From contig JAAVXK010000126.1 in NCBI GenBank assembly GCA_022790615.1, forward strand, positions 1-37,719: 37,719 bases of DNA, written 5' to 3'. This document shows, one piece after another, positions 34,362-37,719 of the stretch (position 1 is its first letter; the number at the start of each line of letters is the position of its first letter). The translations under genes and the position numbers were made by a program. This DNA is from Lachnospiraceae bacterium (GTDB lineage Bacteria; Bacillota; Clostridia; Lachnospirales; Lachnospiraceae). Under the pieces are notes generated by a model. That model was not told the DNA's origin, searched no databases, and saw nothing but the letters and a program-made list of their open reading frames with translations.

Positions 34362-35201
34362 ATGACAGCATCAAATAAATTGACAGCATTTAATAATAGG
34401 ATAAATAATAAGAAAAAAAGCTCCATAAAACTGTATTTTCATTATATATCAATTAATATAAGATGCATGATGCAGTACAAGACTTCATTTTTTTTGAATG
34501 TTACGGGCCAGTTTTTAGTATCATTTACCGTATTTTTAAGTATGTTTTTCATGTTCGAGAGATTTCGGAGCGTGGAAGGCTTTACGTACAGCGAGGTTCT
34601 GCTGTGCTTTTCAACAATGCTTCTTGCGTTCTCGCTCGCAGAGATGTTTGCAAGAGGATTCGATACCTTTTCCGGCATGGTGAGGGGCGGCGATTTCGAC
34701 AGAATCCTTGTGCGCCCCCGAAGCGAAATTATGCAGGTGCTTGGGAGCAAATTTGAGCTTACGCGCATCGGCAGGATGCTTCAGGCAATCGTGATGTTTG
34801 TCTATGGTATTATGGCAAGCGGGATTGCATGGAATTTTTCGAGAATAATTACGATAATATTCATGATAACTGGCGGAACCGTAATATTTTCCGCGCTATT
34901 TTTAATCTATGCCGCGCTGTGCTTTTTTACGCTGGACGGACTGGAATTTATGAACGTATTTACCGACGGCGCAAGAGAATTCGGTCAATACCCGACCGCC
35001 ATATACGGCAAAAAAATGCTTTTATTCACGACATTTGTTATACCTTATTCACTCTTTCAGTATTATCCGCTGCTTTTCTTAACGGGCAGGAGCGACAATA
35101 TTATACTTATGTTCCTGCCGCTTGTCGCATGCTGGTTTATGATTCCGGCATTTTTGCTTTGGAAATACGGGGTAAGGCATTATAAGTCAAGCGGCTCGTA
35201 A
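34362..35201 (+). CDS. ABC-2 type permease, second subunit
   Basis: The 279-aa membrane protein has about six spans and the loop GMVRGGDFDRILVRPRSEIM, equivalent to the LCRPISIY loop of its partner. ATG at 34362 follows GGGAGG at nine bases, 5 bp past the first permease stop. A longer reading from 34314 overlaps the first permease and is rejected. It is the last gene of the transporter. Confidence 0.88.
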   Translation: MTASNKLTAFNNRINNKKKSSIKLYFHYISINIRCMMQYKTSFFLNVTGQFLVSFTVFLSMFFMFERFRSVEGFTYSEVLLCFSTMLLAFSLAEMFARGFDTFSGMVRGGDFDRILVRPRSEIMQVLGSKFELTRIGRMLQAIVMFVYGIMASGIAWNFSRIITIIFMITGGTVIFSALFLIYAALCFFTLDGLEFMNVFTDGAREFGQYPTAIYGKKMLLFTTFVIPYSLFQYYPLLFLTGRSDNIILMFLPLVACWFMIPAFLLWKYGVRHYKSSGS

Positions 35202-35253
35202 AGTATATTGGAGGCGTCTAAATACAACATATTATTATCATGGAGCATCACGA

Positions 35254-36600
35254 ATGAAATACAAGAATAACCTTTTACACAAACTACATATCTACGGCGC
35301 GGACGGCCCCACGCCGTTCCACATGCCGGGTCACAAGAGAAATGATGAACTATCTCCGCATTTTGACGCATACGGCATTGACATAACCGAGATTGACGGC
35401 TTTGACGACCTGCACCATCCGGACGGCTGCCTGAAGTCCGCAATGGAGCGTGCGGCAGGAATATTCGGGAGCAGAGAGACATTTTTTCTCATAAACGGAT
35501 GTACCGGCGGTATTCTCGCCGCAATACATGCAGTGTGCAAGAGAGGCGACCACATCCTGCTTGCAGATAATTCGCACAAATCAGCCTACAATGCCGCAAT
35601 GCTTAACGGCCTTACTATAACGCGCCTTACGCCGAAAGGCGGGCTGTGCGGCCTCCCCCTCGGTACGATTCAGCCTGACGACGTTGAAAACGCCCTTGGG
35701 AATAATCCTGCCATCAACTGCGTATTCATCACCTCGCCCACCTACGAGGGTGTTATCTCGGATATTAGCAGTATTGCGGAAATTGCGCACAGACATAACG
35801 CCGTTGTCATAGTCGACGAAGCTCACGGGGCGCATATGCTGTTTTCGCCTATATTTCCAAAAAGCGCGGTGGAATGTGGCGCCGACATCGTCATACACGG
35901 TATTCACAAGACGCTGCCGTCGCTGACGCAGACAGCCCTTCTGCATATTGTTACGGAACGTGTTGACACGTCCGAGATAAAGCGGTATCTTTCAATATTC
36001 CAAAGCAGCAGTCCTTCCTATATTCTCATGGGTTCCATAGATTACTGCATGGATATGCTTGAACAGGACGCTGACGGCCTATACTTCGATTACGCCAAAC
36101 GGCTGACCGGACTATATAAAAAACTGTCACACCTCCATAATCTTGAACTTCTGCCGTATGGCGACACTAGGGACGCCTCGAAAATTGTAATAAGCACAAG
36201 ACGCTGCGGCATGGACGTCCTTTCTCTGTATACCCTTTTGCGCGAAAAATACAGGATTCAGCCCGAACTGTCCCTCCCGGAATATGTTATACTAATGACA
36301 AGCGTGTGCGACAGTGAAGATACTCTTGCCCTCCTGGAAGACGCCATAACAGAGATTGATAATACATGTACGGATAATATGTCCTGCGACGGTATACATC
36401 GCACCAAAGCCGCCGCAATGACAGGGAAAAATGTATGGCACGCAAAGCCCGGCGACACCGCCGATGATACGCTGTATGTATATCCGCCCGGAATACCGAT
36501 TATTATGGCCGGCGAGATATACACGGAGGAGATTATTGACAGAATTAATGATTATTGTTGTAAGGGGTATAAGATAAAGGGAAACGGGGGATTATTCTAA
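35254..36600 (+). CDS. Orn/Lys/Arg decarboxylase-family PLP enzyme
   Basis: Fold-type I PLP protein of 448 aa. It opens with the family start TPFHMPGHKRN, continues with GCTGGILAAI, the cofactor aspartate in VIVDEAHGAH, and the Schiff-base lysine in IHGIHKTLPSLTQTALLH. It belongs to the shorter clostridial/Bacillus YaaO-like group, which lacks the N-terminal wing domain of inducible decarboxylases. The amino acid substrate (arginine, lysine or ornithine) cannot be read. GGAG precedes the ATG by eight bases. It lies 52 bp after the transporter on the same strand and may be on its transcript. The tmk/holB neighbours common for this group are absent. Confidence 0.88.
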   Translation: MKYKNNLLHKLHIYGADGPTPFHMPGHKRNDELSPHFDAYGIDITEIDGFDDLHHPDGCLKSAMERAAGIFGSRETFFLINGCTGGILAAIHAVCKRGDHILLADNSHKSAYNAAMLNGLTITRLTPKGGLCGLPLGTIQPDDVENALGNNPAINCVFITSPTYEGVISDISSIAEIAHRHNAVVIVDEAHGAHMLFSPIFPKSAVECGADIVIHGIHKTLPSLTQTALLHIVTERVDTSEIKRYLSIFQSSSPSYILMGSIDYCMDMLEQDADGLYFDYAKRLTGLYKKLSHLHNLELLPYGDTRDASKIVISTRRCGMDVLSLYTLLREKYRIQPELSLPEYVILMTSVCDSEDTLALLEDAITEIDNTCTDNMSCDGIHRTKAAAMTGKNVWHAKPGDTADDTLYVYPPGIPIIMAGEIYTEEIIDRINDYCCKGYKIKGNGGLF

Positions 36601-37104
36601 GCGCATGAAAAAATAGAACCAGAAGAAATACAAAAAGCGCATTGCGAAGAAACGAATAGTATGAGATATACATTTTGTCAATTTATCCAACTGAATGTTC
36701 ACAAACATATTACATTTTAAGGGTATAAAAGTAATTGTGTTATAGAGCAATATTTGGATGATTACCCATATCCAAGCTTCCATATACTCCTTTGCACCTC
36801 TGCCAATGCCGAGCAAATCTATTTCCGTTTCCGCTATCTTCAGCGCGTTTTCCGCATTTTTATCGCGCACGGTTGTTTTTCCCATCCAACGACCCATACT
36901 GCCATATCGGAATGGCAGGGCATTTTTCTTTTGCAGTTCACGCACAAATTCTTTGCAGACGTCCTCAAGCTGCGAAAGATTTGCAAATCCGAAAGCGTAC
37001 CAAAAACGAAAAAAATTTCTTCCGTATAGGACAATTAACTGACCTTTCTTTTCGTTGTATTTATCCTTCAGGAATCTTAGCTCCGTTTCTCTGCCTATGA
37101 ACAT
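36592..37104 (-). pseudogene. ATPase_2/DUF234-family ATPase remnant with internal deletions
   Basis: The reading frame starts like the family (FIGRETELRFLKDKYNEKKG then QLIVLYGR) but breaks exactly where the Walker A residues should follow. It jumps to NFFRFWYAFGFANLSQLE, a block from far downstream in intact proteins, then jumps again to VCKEFVRELQKKNALPFRY and MGRWMGK ... ETEIDLLGI from the DUF234 end. The last ~55 residues are unrelated hydrophobic read-through. At least two in-frame deletions and a lost C-terminus leave no nucleotide-binding site. GGGAGG before the ATG is still present. Its end overlaps that of the convergent decarboxylase gene. Confidence 0.8.
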
Positions 37105-37400
37105 AACTACGCCTCCCTAAATTCCTAATCTTGATTTACTTAATCCTGATTTGGTATTATTGTATACGTAGCTGCAAAAAAATCAAGAGGTTTTTGGAAT
37201 GATGAATTAACAGGCTGCTGCGAATTTATATTTTACACCGACTGCCAGCTTCTTCGAGATTCAGCGATTGTTTTTTTGCAGGATAAAAGCAGTACAAAAA
37301 GGGGAGGCCCCGCACCAATTGCTTAGTACGACAGCCCCCACGGTTCGTTACGTTTGAGTTTATTCCCAATTTTATTTCCAATATGTTATAATAGATTGGG
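37105..37400. other. Intergenic region, no gene seen
   Basis: About 300 bp between the ATPase remnant and the AlbA fragment. It contains GGCTGCTGCGAA (37214) and ACGACAGCCCCC (37329), which loosely resemble insertion sequence ends, a short GGGG/CCCC hairpin near 37301, and the extended -10 TGTTATAAT (37384-37392) reading into the AlbA fragment. Nothing else can be supported. Confidence 0.5.
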
Positions 37401-37406
37401 TTGGAT

Positions 37407-37532
37407 TTGTGTGCTTTAAATGATGAGCAGGAATGGTTTGAATTTAAGGAAAACTGGTTTCAGCCGGAAACTTTAGGAGAATATGTATCTGCATTGTCAA
37501 ATACCTCGCACAAGCTACGAGGCATGATTTAG
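37407..37532 (+). pseudogene. AlbA_2 (Schlafen-like) gene 5' fragment cut by element R2
   Basis: From the TTG at 37407 (or 37401) the frame reads LCALNDEQEWFEFKENWFQP then ETLGEYVSALSN. This is the N-terminal signature of AlbA_2/Schlafen-type putative DNA-binding proteins (W-FEFK-N then GEYxSALSN). At the serine and asparagine codons the sequence becomes R2, giving nine foreign residues and a stop at 37530. The expected continuation is not found after the element within the window. An extended -10 (37384-37392) lies just upstream; the start codon lacks a clear ribosome binding site. Confidence 0.75.
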
Positions 37533-37575
37533 CTTCTTTTTTAGCAAGTTTTCCTCAAGGGGCGGGGTATTTGAC
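37496..37575 (+). repeat. Palindromic miniature element R2, copy 2
   Basis: Eighty base pairs bounded by perfect 10-bp inverted ends GTCAAATACC and GGTATTTGAC, with the same internal order as copy 1 (left hairpin, TTAGCTTCTTTTTTAGCAAG, right hairpin AAGGGGCGGGG). The left stem CCTCG/CGAGG differs from CCCCG/CGGGG of copy 1 by a compensated pair. It interrupts the AlbA_2 gene. Confidence 0.8.
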
Positions 37576-37604
37576 CCGCGCGCGTCTACGCTCCGCTTCG
37601 GTCA

Positions 37605-37637
37605 GCGCTAAACGAACATCCACCGGATGTTCAGCGC
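37605..37637. other. Hairpin between R2 and R1
   Basis: GAACATCC-ACC-GGATGTTC (37614-37632) is flanked by GCGCT and AGCGC, which extend the stem past a 4-nt bulge. It lies in the repeat cluster and may be part of a longer composite element. Confidence 0.6.
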
Positions 37638-37719
37638 CGTAGGTTGCATGCAAGCTTGCGTTTGGGTCTGCACTTCGTTACGGTCCGTCCTGAACAAGCG
37701 TCCACTGGACGCTTAGGAC
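37635..37719 (-). repeat. Dispersed repeat R1, copy C
   Basis: On the minus strand it reads TCCTAAGCGTCCAGTGGACG, then CTTGTTCAGGACGG, AGTGCAGACCCAA and TTGCATG, aligning along its length with copy A at 2379-2466. The GCGTCC/GGACGC hairpin is perfect. It reaches the window edge, so its right boundary is not defined. Confidence 0.75.

Noticed and set aside
34463-35185. Alternative plus-strand frames inside the second permease gene.
   Set aside because: They overlap a well supported membrane protein in another frame and lack start signals.
37105-37400. Possible element bounded by GGCTGCTGCGAA and ACGACAGCCCCC.
   Set aside because: The ends match poorly and no target duplication or internal similarity was seen.
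1-37719. CRISPR array, tRNA or rRNA genes.
   Set aside because: No regularly spaced repeats, cloverleaf sequences or rRNA signatures were found on either strand.

Overview
The window most likely comes from a Lachnospiraceae-type Clostridium relative (Bacillota). The grounds are the gene order HU - rqcP - yabP - yabQ - divIC - spoIIE - tilS - ftsH, which belongs to the endospore-forming lineage; Gram-positive ribosome binding sites with several TTG/GTG starts; moderate GC; and large secreted glycosidases carrying lysine-rich Ig-like, FN3-like or leucine-rich modules typical of gut and rumen fibre degraders. No rRNA, tRNA or CRISPR array was found.

Layout. 1-241: the 5' end of a group IIC intron (minus strand, running off the left edge) directly behind a terminator hairpin. 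428-8194 (minus): ftsH, tilS, spoIIE, divIC, yabQ, yabP, rqcP and HU, the septation/sporulation/ribosome-rescue cluster. The hypoxanthine phosphoribosyltransferase gene often found between tilS and ftsH is absent, and a dispersed repeat lies there instead. 8523-11939 (plus): a response regulator with a degenerate extra receiver, then a hybrid histidine kinase with receiver and HPt domains. 11990-15186 (minus): queD-queE-folE-queC-queF, the whole GTP-to-preQ1 route, behind a candidate preQ1-I riboswitch. 15253-17270 (minus): a FIST-domain protein and a soluble chemoreceptor.

17560-31925 is a polysaccharide/surface locus. It holds a secreted metallophosphoesterase, an AraC regulator divergent from a secreted six-hairpin (GH95/DUF5703-like) enzyme, an unrecognised secreted protein built from two copies of one domain, two secreted GH43-like enzymes, and a second AraC regulator divergent from the latter pair. 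Both divergent intergenic regions contain direct repeats that look like AraC-type operators.

32392-36600 (plus): a UPF0175 small protein behind a structured leader, a three-gene ABC-2 exporter, and an Orn/Lys/Arg decarboxylase-family enzyme. The right end is decayed accessory DNA: an ATPase_2/DUF234 pseudogene with internal deletions, and an AlbA_2 (Schlafen-like) gene cut after about 30 codons by a palindromic miniature element.

Two dispersed repeat families are visible. R1 is an ~85-bp structured repeat near 2379, 14999 and 37635. R2 is an ~80-bp two-hairpin element at 7757 and 37496, with a solo hairpin at 25291 whose stem shows compensatory base changes. No wholly new multi-gene system can be proven by reading alone. 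The best candidates for new biology are the two-copy secreted protein, the FIST/soluble-receptor pair, the switch-like leader before UPF0175/ABC, and the unusual riboswitch architecture upstream of queD.
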